DNA from: Pseudonocardia sp. HH130629-09
GTDB lineage: Bacteria; Actinomycetota; Actinomycetes; Mycobacteriales; Pseudonocardiaceae
Length of the DNA: 64,000 nt
Reading direction: 5' to 3'
NCBI RefSeq assembly: GCF_001294645.1
Contig: NZ_CP011868.1
Span: 1,612,001 to 1,676,000 of the forward strand
A program made the translations under genes and the position numbers. This document shows, piece after piece, positions 9,626 to 18,597 of the stretch. Below the pieces are notes generated by a model that worked only from the letters and a program-made list of their open reading frames with translations, was not told the DNA's origin and searched no databases. Position 1 is the first letter of the stretch, and each line of letters starts with the position of its first letter.

Positions 9626-10941
9626 CCATCGTGTGGACGGTCGTCGGGATCGCGATCTTCTTCTTCGGGCTGCTGCTGTCGATCGCCTGGCACGAGCTCG
9701 GGCACTTCGCGACGGCCCGCTGGTTCGGGATCAAGGTCCCGGAGTTCATGGTCGGGTTCGGCCGCACCGTCTGGTCCGTGCGCCGCGGCGAGACCGAGTA
9801 CGGCATCAAGGCCATCCCGCTGGGCGGCTACGTCCGCATGATCGGGATGCTGCCGCCCGCGAAGGGCGGCACGCTGGGCCGCAACCGACGGACCGGCCCG
9901 TTCCAGGGGCTGATGGACGACGCGCGGCGCCAGAGTCAGGCCGACGTGCTGCCGCAGGACGCGGACCGGCAGTTCTGGACCCGGTCGCCGTGGAAGCGGA
10001 TCATCGTCATGTTCGCCGGGCCCTTCATGAACCTGATCCTGGCGGTGGTGCTGTTCTCGCTGGTCCTGATGGGGATCGGCGTGCCTGCGGCCACCACCCA
10101 GATCGAGTCGCTCGAGAAGTGCGTGCTCCCGGCCGTCGCGGTCCAGAACGGCGTCCCGAAGGAGTGCCCGGCCGGAGCGCCGCTCGCGCCGGCGCTCGCG
10201 GCCGGGGTCCAGCCCGACGACCGCATCCTGTCCGTCCGCGGACAGGAGTTCGGCCCGGACGACGGGACCGCCCTGCAGGACGCGATCCGCGCGTCGTCGG
10301 GACCCACGCAGATCGTCGTCGAGCGGGCAGGCCGGCAGATCCCGCTGACCGTCGACGTCATCCCGAACGTCCTCCCGGCCCGGGACTCGGCCGACCCGTA
10401 CGCCACGGTGACGGCGGGCTATCTCGGTGTCGCCCTCGACACGCGGTACATGCAGCTCGGCCCGGGCGACGTGGCCGCGCAGATCGGCAACGGCGTCGTC
10501 CGCACGGCGGAGGCGATCACCCAGATCCCCGCCCGCGTCCCGGCCCTGTTCGGAGCCGCGTTCCTCGGCGAGGAGCGGAGCCAGGACAGCCCGATGGGTG
10601 TCGTCGGCGTCTCGCGGATCGGCGGTGAGATCCTCGCCCAGCAGGACGTCCCGTGGCAGGCCGACGTCAGCCGGTTCCTGATGATGCTCGCCGCGGTGAA
10701 CCTGTCGCTGTTCCTGCTGAACCTGCTCCCCGTCCCGCCGCTGGACGGCGGCCAGATTGTCCCGGCGATCTGGGAGGCGATCAAGCGGAACACCGCGAAG
10801 CTGCTCGGACGCCCCGACCCCGGGCCGGTCGACGCGGCGAAGCTGCTCCCGGTCGCCTACGTGTTCGTGATCGTCTTCCTGGGGTTCTCGGTCATGGTCG
10901 CGATCGCCGACATCGTCAACCCGGTGCGGCTGTTCGGGTGA
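9622..10941 (+). CDS. rip1: Site-2 intramembrane metalloprotease (Rip1/RseP, M50B)
   Basis: Zinc protease that cleaves membrane anti-sigma factors and other substrates within the membrane. 439 residues. HELGH at residues 24-28 supplies two zinc ligands and the catalytic Glu. A PDZ domain occupies roughly residues 170-270. The third zinc ligand lies in the [10 protein letters not shown] motif near residue 370, within the third of four membrane segments. GTG start coupled to the dxr stop. The following HAD gene begins inside its own stop codon, so the operon continues. Confidence 0.95.
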   Translation: MTIVWTVVGIAIFFFGLLLSIAWHELGHFATARWFGIKVPEFMVGFGRTVWSVRRGETEYGIKAIPLGGYVRMIGMLPPAKGGTLGRNRRTGPFQGLMDDARRQSQADVLPQDADRQFWTRSPWKRIIVMFAGPFMNLILAVVLFSLVLMGIGVPAATTQIESLEKCVLPAVAVQNGVPKECPAGAPLAPALAAGVQPDDRILSVRGQEFGPDDGTALQDAIRASSGPTQIVVERAGRQIPLTVDVIPNVLPARDSADPYATVTAGYLGVALDTRYMQLGPGDVAAQIGNGVVRTAEAITQIPARVPALFGAAFLGEERSQDSPMGVVGVSRIGGEILAQQDVPWQADVSRFLMMLAAVNLSLFLLNLLPVPPLDGGQIVPAIWEAIKRNTAKLLGRPDPGPVDAAKLLPVAYVFVIVFLGFSVMVAIADIVNPVRLFG

Positions 10942-11429
10942 GCGCAGCACCCGAGGGCGCCCGTCCGCTGGCGGTCTTCGACATCGACGGCGTCCTCGCC
11001 GACGTCTCGCACCGGCTGCACTACCTCGACGTGCACCGGTGGGAGACGTTCTTCGCCGCCGCGCACGCCGACCCGCTGCTCGACGAGGGCGCCGAGCGGC
11101 TGCGCGCGGCCCAGGCCGAGTACGACGTCGTCTACCTGACCGGCCGCCCCGAGCGGAACCGCAGGTTGACCGAGACCTGGCTGGAGCGCGTCGGCCTGCC
11201 GACAGGGCCGCTGTTCATGCGCCCCGACGACGACCACCGCCCCGCCCGCTACGTCAAGCGCGAGGTCCTGCGGCTGCTCGCCCGCGAGCGGGAGATCGCG
11301 ATGATCCTCGACGACGACCCCGCCGTCGTCCGGATGCTGGCCGACGACGGCTGGCCGGTCGAGCTGGCGACCTGGCTGCCGCACAGCTCGACGCTGCAGG
11401 ATGCGCAGGAGAAGCACGGCCGCACGTGA
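10938..11429 (+). CDS. HAD-superfamily phosphatase-like protein
   Basis: A 163-residue protein with HAD motif I (DIDGVLAD), motif II in [10 protein letters not shown] and a late acidic motif (ILDDDPAVV). The cap is minimal, like polynucleotide 3'-phosphatase-type or small nucleotidase HAD domains. The substrate cannot be told from sequence. The GTG overlaps the rip1 stop (GTGA), so translation is probably coupled. In the mycobacterial dxr-rip1-ispG block, rip1 and ispG are neighbours, so this gene looks like a lineage-specific insertion into the operon. Confidence 0.8.
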   Translation: MSAAPEGARPLAVFDIDGVLADVSHRLHYLDVHRWETFFAAAHADPLLDEGAERLRAAQAEYDVVYLTGRPERNRRLTETWLERVGLPTGPLFMRPDDDHRPARYVKREVLRLLAREREIAMILDDDPAVVRMLADDGWPVELATWLPHSSTLQDAQEKHGRT

Positions 11430-11485
11430 GTGCCCCTCCTCACCGGGTACGGCGGACCGTGCCACGCGGTGGGATAGTGGAGGTC

Positions 11486-12643
11486 GTGAGCGTCTCCCTG
11501 GGTATGCCGTCCGCGCCCGCGCCGACCCTGGCCCCGCGCCGGAGGACCCGGCAGCTCCAGGTCGGCCCGGTCGGTGTCGGATCCGACCACCCGATCTCCG
11601 TCCAGTCCATGACGACCACCCTGACCTCCGACGTCAACGCGACCCTCCAGCAGATCGCCGAGCTGACCGCGGCCGGATGCGACATCGTGCGCGTCGCCTG
11701 CCCGTCGGCCGACGACGCCGAGGCACTGCCCGCGATCGCGCAGAAGTCGCAGATCCCGGTGATCGCCGACATCCACTTCCAGCCCAAGTACGTGTTCGCC
11801 GCGATCGAGGCCGGCTGCGCCGCGGTGCGGGTGAACCCGGGCAACATCCGCAAGTTCGACGACCAGGTCAAGGAGATCGCGCAGGCCGCGAAGGACCACG
11901 GCACGCCGATCCGGATCGGGGTCAACGCGGGCTCGCTCGACAAGCGGCTGCTGGAGAAGTACGGCAAGGCGACGCCCGAGGCGCTCGCGGAGTCGGCCTT
12001 GTGGGAGGCGGGCCTGTTCGCCGAGCACGACTTCCACGACATCAAGATCTCGGTCAAGCACAACGACCCGGTCGTGATGGTGCGGGCCTACGAGCTGCTC
12101 GCCCAGCAGTGCGACTACCCGCTGCACCTGGGCGTCACCGAGGCGGGGCCCGCGTTCCAGGGCACGATCAAGTCGGCCGTCGCGTTCGGGGCGCTGCTGC
12201 GCCAGGGCATCGGCGACACCATCCGGGTGTCGCTGTCCGCGCCGCCGGTCGAGGAGATCAAGGTCGGCCAGCAGATCCTGGAGTCGCTGAACCTGCGCCC
12301 GCGCAAGCTGGAGATCGTGTCCTGCCCGTCCTGCGGGCGGGCCCAGGTCGACGTCTACACCCTCGCCGACGAGGTCACCGCCGGACTGACCGGCATGGAG
12401 GTCCCGCTGCGCGTGGCCGTCATGGGCTGCGTCGTCAACGGTCCGGGTGAGGCCCGCGAGGCCGACCTCGGCGTCGCCTCCGGCAACGGCAAGGGGCAGA
12501 TCTTCGTCAAGGGCGAGGTCATCAAGACCGTCCCCGAGCACAAGATCGTGGAGACGCTGATCGAGGAGGCCATGCGGCTCGCCGAGGAGATGGGCGAGAG
12601 CGCGGAGGGCGTGACGGGTGAACCCCAGGTGACCGTCGGCTGA
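11486..12643 (+). CDS. ispG: 4-hydroxy-3-methylbut-2-enyl diphosphate synthase (flavodoxin/ferredoxin)
   Basis: Penultimate MEP-pathway enzyme: reductive dehydration of MEcPP to HMBPP on a [4Fe-4S] cluster. 385 residues, close to the mycobacterial GcpE length. TIM-barrel segment ([23 protein letters not shown]) followed by the C-terminal cluster domain with cysteines in [11 protein letters not shown] and [10 protein letters not shown]. The GTG at 11486 gives an N-terminus (MSVSLGMPS) like mycobacterial IspG; the ATG at 11504 is the alternative. The next gene begins close downstream. Confidence 0.97.
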   Translation: MSVSLGMPSAPAPTLAPRRRTRQLQVGPVGVGSDHPISVQSMTTTLTSDVNATLQQIAELTAAGCDIVRVACPSADDAEALPAIAQKSQIPVIADIHFQPKYVFAAIEAGCAAVRVNPGNIRKFDDQVKEIAQAAKDHGTPIRIGVNAGSLDKRLLEKYGKATPEALAESALWEAGLFAEHDFHDIKISVKHNDPVVMVRAYELLAQQCDYPLHLGVTEAGPAFQGTIKSAVAFGALLRQGIGDTIRVSLSAPPVEEIKVGQQILESLNLRPRKLEIVSCPSCGRAQVDVYTLADEVTAGLTGMEVPLRVAVMGCVVNGPGEAREADLGVASGNGKGQIFVKGEVIKTVPEHKIVETLIEEAMRLAEEMGESAEGVTGEPQVTVG

Positions 12644-12688
12644 GTGAGTACCGGTATCGGACGGGCCTCGACGTGGCATCATGAACCC

Positions 12689-13522
12689 GTGCTGAGGGTG
12701 GCCGGGGCACGGCTTCTCGACGATCGTCACCGCTCCGGGGTGCACGACGTGCTCGACGCCGACCCCGTCGCCGCGTGCATGGTCGCCTCCCGCATCGAGG
12801 CGGTCGGCCTCGACCCGTGGCGGCTGGGCGGTGAGCTGTGGTCCCACGGGGCCCCGGCGGACGGTCTGTGCTTCTCCGGGGCGAACCTGGTGCCGCTGCG
12901 CGGTGACCGGGCGGCGCTGCGTGCCTTCGCCGACCGCGCGCGCCGGGCCGGGCGGTCGTGCTCGTCGCTGGTGGGGCGGGCCGAGCTCGTCCTGCCGCTG
13001 TGGGAGGAGCTCGCACCGGGCTGGGGTCCGGCCCGCGAGATCCGGCCCGACCAGCCCCTGATGACGCTCGAACGGCCGCCGATGGTCGCGCCCGACAGCC
13101 AGGTGCGTCCGGTCCGCATCTCCGAGCTGGACCGGTACCTGCCGGCCGCCATCGCGATGTTCACCGAGGAGGTCGGCGTCGACCCCCGCGAGGGCGACGG
13201 CGGGGCGGGCTACCGGGCCCGGGTCGCCGAGCTGATCACCTCCGGGCGGGCGTTCGCCCGGTTCCACGACGGCGAGGTCGTGTTCAAGGCCGAGATCGGA
13301 GCCCTGTCGCGCACCGTCGGCCAGATCCAGGGGGTCTGGGTGAACCCGGCCTGGCGGGGGCACGGGCTCGGCACGGCCGGGACGTCGGCGGTCGCGGTCG
13401 CGCTCGCCGGTATGGGCCGGCGCGCCAGCCTGTACGTCAACGCCTTCAACGCCCCGGCCAGGGCCGCGTACCAGCGGGTCGGGTTCGTGCAGGTTGCGCG
13501 GTTCGCGACCGTCCTGTTCTAG
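12689..13522 (+). CDS. GNAT N-acetyltransferase with DUF4081 N-terminal domain
   Basis: About 277 residues. The N-terminal half (LRVAGARLLDD ...) matches the DUF4081 domain that precedes GNAT folds in actinobacteria. The C-terminal half carries the acetyl-CoA loop (GVWVNPAWRGHGLGTAG) and a typical last strand (FNAPARAAYQRVGFV). The acceptor is unknown. The GTG at 12689 gives the family-like N-terminus. An in-frame GTG at 12644, right after the ispG stop, would add 15 residues. The position after ispG is conserved with mycobacteria (Rv2867c-like). Confidence 0.88.
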   Translation: MLRVAGARLLDDRHRSGVHDVLDADPVAACMVASRIEAVGLDPWRLGGELWSHGAPADGLCFSGANLVPLRGDRAALRAFADRARRAGRSCSSLVGRAELVLPLWEELAPGWGPAREIRPDQPLMTLERPPMVAPDSQVRPVRISELDRYLPAAIAMFTEEVGVDPREGDGGAGYRARVAELITSGRAFARFHDGEVVFKAEIGALSRTVGQIQGVWVNPAWRGHGLGTAGTSAVAVALAGMGRRASLYVNAFNAPARAAYQRVGFVQVARFATVLF

Positions 13523-13627
13523 ACCCGGTCGGGTACACCGACTTGACCGGGCCGTAGCGGCACGGTGTTGACTCGGTGCGTGCCGCGGGCATCCGCCCCG
13601 GCGCCACCGCACCGGGGAGGCCCCGTC

Positions 13628-13924
13628 GTGTCCCGTTCCCGCTCCGCAGCAACCGTCACAGCGGGGAGTCCGTCGCGTCCCGGGTGGGGGGAGATCGTCG
13701 TCGGGCTGCTGCGCTACGGGGCGGTCGTCGGCGTGGTGGGCAGCGCCCTGGTGTTCGCGCTGGCGCACGGATTGAACGCGGTGTTCGTGACCGCGCTCGT
13801 CGTCGGTCTGGTCGCGGGGGAGCTGCGACGGCGCAGCGGCTCGGTGTGGCCCGGGGTGGTCACGCACGTGGTGCACAACGCGATCGCCCAGGTCGTGGCT
13901 TTGGCGTTCGCCGGGGTGCTGTGA
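13628..13924 (+). CDS. CPBP-like mini membrane protein lacking the catalytic Glu motif
   Basis: A 98-residue product with two to three hydrophobic helices. The segment FALAHGLN ... GLVAGELRRRSGSVWPGVVTHVVHN matches motifs 2-4 of CPBP (CAAX/bacteriocin-processing) intramembrane proteases. The family normally begins with EExxxR. Here the equivalent stretch reads GEIVVGL, so both glutamates and the arginine are not preserved, and about half of the usual protein is missing. The GTG at 13628 has GGGGAGG seven bases upstream, so it may still be translated. Either a degenerate remnant or a non-catalytic miniprotein. Confidence 0.55.
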   Translation: MSRSRSAATVTAGSPSRPGWGEIVVGLLRYGAVVGVVGSALVFALAHGLNAVFVTALVVGLVAGELRRRSGSVWPGVVTHVVHNAIAQVVALAFAGVL

Positions 13925-14088
13925 ACGACGGATCCGTACCAGGCCCCTGATGGCGCCGATGCGTGCACGACGAGGACACCTCTCTCCGGGAGCGGGGCTC
14001 CCACCGGGTGGGGTGCTCGCCGAGCTCGCCTTCCGCGAACGGTCCGGCGCCCGGACACCCGGGCCTCACACCGGGGGCGGCATACTCG

Positions 14089-15924
14089 GTGATCGTGATC
14101 GCCACCCTGCGGAAGCGCCCCCTGGTCCTGGCCGCCGCGATCGTCGTGCTCGTCGCGGTGGGAGTCGTGGTGGCGCTGCTGCGCCCCTGGGGTGGCGCCG
14201 GGACGACCGCCGAGCGGTACGTGACCGCGTGGGCAGCCGGGGACGCGCCGGGTGCCGCCGTCTACACCACTGACGCGGAGACGGCCGGCGCCTACCTGCA
14301 GAAGGCCCGCGACGACCTCGCGCCGACCGGGATGACCGCGCGGATCACCGGGACCCGCACCGACGCCGACCGCGCCACGTCGACCGTCGAGGTCGCCTGG
14401 GACCTGGGGCAGGGCCGGGCCTGGAACTACACCCTCGACCTGCCGCTCGTCGCCGCCGACGACACCCCCGGCAACGACACCGGATGGGCGGTCGACTGGT
14501 CGCCCGCCGCGTTGGCGCCGGGGCTCACCGACGGCCAGCGGCCGGTGACCCGCACCGTCACCGCGGCGCCCGCGCCCGTGCTCGACGCCGGTGGGGCCAC
14601 CCTGCTCACACCCACCCCGGTCGTCACCGTCACCCTGGACAAGGCGCAGGTCGAGCAGGCCGCGAGTGGTCTCGGCTCCGCGCTGGGGTCGATCGACCCC
14701 GCCATCACCGCGTCGAGCATCAGGGCGGGCGCGAACGCCGTGCCGGACGGGCAGGCCTACACCGTCGTCGTGCTGCGGGAGCCCGACTACCAGCGGGTCC
14801 GGGACCGCATCTACGACCTGCCCGGCGTCCGGTTCGTGTCCTCGACCAGGCTGCTGCCGCCCGACCAGGGCTTCGCGGGCCAGCTGATGCAGGGCGCCCG
14901 CGCGGACATCGAGAAGGCCGCGGGCGGCACCCCCGGCTGGTCGGTCGACGTCGTCGGCCCGCGCGGCGAGACCGTCCGCTCGGTCGCCGGGCAGCCGGCC
15001 GGGCCCGGGAGGCCGGTCACCCTGGAGCTGGACCGCACCGTGCAGAACGCGGCGCAGGACGCCGTCGATGCCGACTCCCGGCAGGCGATGATCGTCGCGA
15101 TCCGGCCGTCCACCGGGGCGGTGCTCGCCGTCGCGCAGAACGCCGCCGCCGACCGCGACGGCGCACTGGCCCTGACCGGCCGCTACCCGCCCGGCTCCAC
15201 GTTCAAGATCGTCACCGCGTACGGGGCGATGCCCGCGGAGAACCTCACCCCGCAGTCCCCGGTCGAGTGCCCCGGCACCACCGTGATCGACGGGCGCACC
15301 ATCCCCAACGAGAACTCCTTCGTCCTCGGCACCGTGCCGCTGACCGAGGCGTTCGCCCAGTCCTGCAACACCACGTTCTCCCGGCTCGCGCTCGGGCTGC
15401 CCACCGACGGGCTGCCGACCGCGGGGAAGGCGCTCGGCTTCGGCGCGGACTGAAAGATCCCCGGGATGACGACGATCACCGGCACCGTCTCGCCCGCCAC
15501 CGACGACCTGCAGCGGGCCAGCGACGGCTTCGGCCAGGGCGACGTGCTCGCCTCCCCGTTCGGCATGGCGATGGTGTCGGCGACGGTCGCGCACGGTGCG
15601 CCCGTCACCCCGTCGCTGATCCGCGGCACGACGACCGAGGCCGCCGTCGCGCCGGGCACCCCCGACCGCGCGGTGCTCGACCAGCTGCGGCCGATGATGC
15701 GCGCCGTCGTCACCTCCGGGACGGCGCGGGCCGCCGGGCAGGGCGAGGTGTTCGGCAAGACCGGCACCGCCGAGTACGCGGGCCCCGCCGGCAGCAACCG
15801 GTCGCACGGCTGGTTCACCGGCTACCGCGGTGACCTGGCCTTCGCCACCCTCATCGTCGACGGCGGGTCCTCCGGGCCCGCGGTGCAGATGACGGCGCGG
15901 TTCCTGTCGGGCGTCCCGCGCTGA
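14089..15924 (+). pseudogene. Class B penicillin-binding protein (MecA/PbpA-like) interrupted by in-frame TGA
   Basis: Peptidoglycan transpeptidase of 611 codons: N-terminal membrane anchor (about residues 8-28), NTF2-like MecA_N domain, dimerisation domain and transpeptidase domain. Active-site motifs are intact: Ser370-x-x-Lys (PPGSTFK), Ser425-Cys-Asn427, and Lys557-Thr-Gly. A TGA at codon 455 (15451-15453) lies between the second and third motifs. The same frame continues directly after it (KIPGMTTITG ...) to a stop at 15924, so the lesion is a single codon, most simply TGG to TGA. Mycobacteria encode a homologous PBP (Rv2864c-like) in this neighbourhood, but there it is a lipoprotein. 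Start GTG 14089 or 14095, seven or more bases after a CATACT box (leaderless). Confidence 0.85.
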
Positions 15925-15992
15925 GCGACCCGGGAGGGACCGGCCGGGCGGTGGCGGGCCGGCGACGCGTGGGGCGTCCTACCCTGGTCGTC

Positions 15993-16376
15993 GTGCATCC
16001 CAGCCGGATCCCCGCCCTGGCGTTCGTGGCCGACCTCGTCGCCGTCGTGGTGTTCGCCGCCGTCGGGAGGATGAGCCACGCCGAGGCCGACAGCGTGCTC
16101 GGCCTGCTCGGCACCGCGCTGCCGTTCGCGCTGGGTGCCGCGGCGGCCTGGGCGACGCCGTGGGTGCGGTCGGCGCCGGCGTCGCTGCGTGCCGGGGCGG
16201 TCGTGCTCGCCGGGGCCGTGGTCGTCGGACTCCTGCTCCGCCTGGGGTTCCTGGGGCGGCTGCCGCTGTCGTTCGCCGTCGTCGCGACGATCTCGCTCGC
16301 GGTGCTGCTGCTGGGCTGGCGGGGGATCTCCGCGGCCGTCGCGCGGCTGGGGGCCCCGCGCACCCCGACCCGCTGA
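15993..16376 (+). CDS. DUF3054 membrane protein
   Basis: A 127-residue protein with four hydrophobic segments. The short motif GRMSHAEADS between the first two helices and the following GTALPFALG are typical of the actinobacterial DUF3054 family. Function unknown. The GTG at 15993 follows a TACCCT box by seven bases, so the transcript is probably leaderless. It lies between the PBP gene and map. Confidence 0.85.
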   Translation: MHPSRIPALAFVADLVAVVVFAAVGRMSHAEADSVLGLLGTALPFALGAAAAWATPWVRSAPASLRAGAVVLAGAVVVGLLLRLGFLGRLPLSFAVVATISLAVLLLGWRGISAAVARLGAPRTPTR

Positions 16377-16400
16377 CCGAGCCGGACGTACGATGGGGTC

Positions 16401-17258
16401 ATGTCGACCCGCACGCTGCTCGTCCCCGGTACACCGACCCCGAGTCGCGAGGTGCCGGCGCACATCCCGCGTCCGGAGTACGTCGGCAAGCCGGCCCCGG
16501 CGCGCAGCCGTCGCGGCGACGTCCAGACGCCCGAGACGATCGAGCTGATGCGGCACGCCGGGAAGATCGCGGCCCAGGCGCTGCAGCTCGCCGGGGAGAC
16601 CGTCCGCCCGGGCCTCACCACCGACGAGATCGACCGCGTGGTCCACGAGTTCCTCGTCGACCGCGACGCGTACCCCTCGACGCTGGGCTACCGCGGCTTC
16701 CCCAAGTCCTGCTGCACCAGCCTCAACGAGGTCATCTGCCACGGCATCCCGGACACGACCGTGATCAACGACGGCGACGTGATCAACGTCGACGTCACGG
16801 CGTTCGTCGGCGGGGTGCACGGCGACACCAACGCGACCTTCCTCGCCGGTGACGTGTCGGAGGAGGCACGGCTGCTCGTCGAGCGCACCCGCGAGGCCAC
16901 GATGCGCGCCATCAAGGCCGTCCGTCCCGGGCGCGAGCTGAACGTCGTCGGCCGGGTCATCGAGTCCTACGCCAAGCGCTTCGGCTACGGCGTCGTCCGC
17001 GACTTCACCGGCCACGGCATCGCCCACGAGTTCCACTCCGGGCTGGTCGTGCTGCACTACGACCAGCCCGACGTGCACACCGTCCTCGAGCCCGGGATGA
17101 CCTTCACCATCGAGCCGATGATCACCCTCGGCGGGATCGACTACGACACCTGGGACGACGACTGGACCGTCGTCACCAAGGAGAAGTCGTGGGTCGCGCA
17201 GTTCGAGCACACCATCGTCGTGACCGACGACGGCGCGGAGATCCTGACCCTGCCCTGA
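16401..17258 (+). CDS. map: Methionine aminopeptidase, type I
   Basis: Removes the initiator methionine from nascent proteins. 285 residues with an N-terminal extension of about 40 residues (Pro-rich SH3-binding-like segment, [11 protein letters not shown]), as in actinobacterial MapB. Metal ligands are visible in order: NVDVTAF (Asp), GDTNATF (Asp), GHGIAHEFH (His), TIEPM (Glu) and QFEHTI (Glu). A TACGAT box ends seven bases before the ATG, indicating a leaderless mRNA. A strong hairpin follows the stop. Confidence 0.97.
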   Translation: MSTRTLLVPGTPTPSREVPAHIPRPEYVGKPAPARSRRGDVQTPETIELMRHAGKIAAQALQLAGETVRPGLTTDEIDRVVHEFLVDRDAYPSTLGYRGFPKSCCTSLNEVICHGIPDTTVINDGDVINVDVTAFVGGVHGDTNATFLAGDVSEEARLLVERTREATMRAIKAVRPGRELNVVGRVIESYAKRFGYGVVRDFTGHGIAHEFHSGLVVLHYDQPDVHTVLEPGMTFTIEPMITLGGIDYDTWDDDWTVVTKEKSWVAQFEHTIVVTDDGAEILTLP

Positions 17259-17265
17259 GCCCGTC

Positions 17266-17288
17266 GCCCCGGCCTGCGCGGCCGGGGC
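17266..17288. terminator. Bidirectional terminator hairpin between map and peroxiredoxin
   Basis: Perfect 9-bp stem GCCCCGGCC/GGCCGGGGC with a 5-base loop, placed between two convergent genes eight bases past each stop. There is no T-run, as usual for GC-rich actinobacteria. Confidence 0.7.
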
Positions 17289-17295
17289 GCCCGGG

Positions 17296-17760
17296 TCAGG
17301 CCGCGGTGCGCTCGCGCAGCAGGGCCAGCGCCTCGTCGGCGTGCTTGTTCATGTCGGTCTCGGAGCCGATCTCGGCGAGGATCCGGCGGTCCGGCCCGAT
17401 CACGAACGTCTTGCGGCGGGTGTGGAAGTTCCCCGGGAGCCAGGCCCGGTAGGCGCCGAAGGACTTCGCGACGGTGTGGTCGGCGTCGGACAGGAGCGGG
17501 AACCCGAAGCCGTTCGCGGCGGCGAACATGTTCTGCTTGTCCGGCCGGTCCGAAGAGATCCCGACCGGCTGCGCGCCGACCTCGGCGAACTCGGCCGCCA
17601 GGTCGCGGAAGTGGCAGGCCTCGGCGGTGCAGCCACCGGTCATCGCGGCCGGGTAGAAGAACAGGACGACGGGTCCGGCTGCCAGCAGGTCGGTCAGCCT
17701 GCGCGGTGCGCCGGCCTCGTCGGGCAGCTCGAAGTCGGTGGCGGTGTCGCCGATGGCCAT
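17296..17760 (-). CDS. bcp: Peroxiredoxin, BCP/PrxQ type
   Basis: Thiol-dependent peroxidase that reduces hydrogen peroxide and organic hydroperoxides. 154 residues. The peroxidatic Cys44 lies in the MTGGCTAEAC motif and the resolving Cys49 five residues on, the arrangement of PrxQ-type enzymes. The family usually has TPGCT; Pro is replaced by Gly here. The C-terminal GAYRAWLPG and RKTFVIGPD segments fit the fold. ATG at 17760 with GAGGAG six bases upstream. Last gene on the minus strand of this block, 32 bp after the DUF1295 gene. Confidence 0.93.
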   Translation of the reverse strand: MAIGDTATDFELPDEAGAPRRLTDLLAAGPVVLFFYPAAMTGGCTAEACHFRDLAAEFAEVGAQPVGISSDRPDKQNMFAAANGFGFPLLSDADHTVAKSFGAYRAWLPGNFHTRRKTFVIGPDRRILAEIGSETDMNKHADEALALLRERTAA

Positions 17761-17792
17761 GGTGTCTCCTCGGGTCGGGGGTGCGGGGTGGG

Positions 17793-18593
17793 TCAGGAAC
17801 GTGGGGGCAGCGGGAGGAACCCGCTGGTGCGGCGGACGTAGTCGGCGTAGCCGGGGCGCCGGTCGGCGATGTCGCGTTCCAGCAGCGCCGCGCCGGTGCC
17901 CTTCACCAGGTTCGCGGTGATCACGGCGACCCCGACCAGGCCGATCAGACCTGCCGGGTGGTGCAGCGCGAGGATGCCCAGCCCCCACCAGACGCAGGCG
18001 TCGCCGAAGTAGTTGGGGTGGCGGGTGTACCGTCACAGGCCGCGGTCCATCACCTCGCCGCGGTTCGCGGGATCGGCGGTGAACCGGGCCAGCTGGGCAT
18101 CGCCGACGGACTCGAAGGCGAACCCGACCGCCCAGACGAGCACGCCGAGCACGGTGACGGCGACCAGCCATCCCGTCGCCGCGCTGCCGTACTGGGCGAG
18201 CTGCACGGGCAGCGACACGACCCACATCACCGCCCCCTGGGTGAGGTAGACGCGACGGCCGATCGCACCGCGCTCGCGCAGCTCCACGTACCGCCGGTCC
18301 TCCGGCTTTCCGTGGTTGCGCCGCGCGATGTGCCGCGCCAGCCGCCCGCCCCACACCGCGACGAGCACGACGACCAGGGCGCGCCGCCAGCCGTCGCCGG
18401 TCGGGTCGAGGGCCGTCGCGGTCACCGCGCTGACCAGCGCGACCCACACGAACCCGAGTCCCCAGACGACGTCGACGCCGTCGTGCCTGCCGCGCCGTAC
18501 CCCGATCGCGTACGCGAGGGCCATGAGCACGGCCACGGCGACGGCGGTGACGCCGAGGTTGACGGCCCACGCCGCCCACGGGTAGGGGTTCAC
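17793..18593 (-). pseudogene. DUF1295 (steroid 5-alpha-reductase-like) membrane protein with in-frame TGA
   Basis: Multi-pass membrane protein of 266 codons; relatives sit beside ufaA1-type methyltransferases in mycobacteria (Rv0446c-like). The frame is open from GTG 18593 to a stop at 17793 except for a TGA at codon 187 (18033-18035, read on the minus strand). The residues on either side, DRGL and RYTRHPNYFGD, form the conserved DUF1295 signature in which Trp normally sits exactly at this codon. TGG to TGA is therefore the simplest change. Without readthrough, the signature and last helices are lost. The gene begins four bases after the upstream methyltransferase gene. Confidence 0.85.
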
Positions 18594-18597
18594 GTGG

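Noticed and set aside
15451..15453. Selenocysteine at the TGA codons of the PBP or DUF1295 genes
   Set aside because: The expected residues are not Cys or Sec, and no SECIS-like hairpin or sel genes are seen; the DUF1295 position is a conserved Trp.
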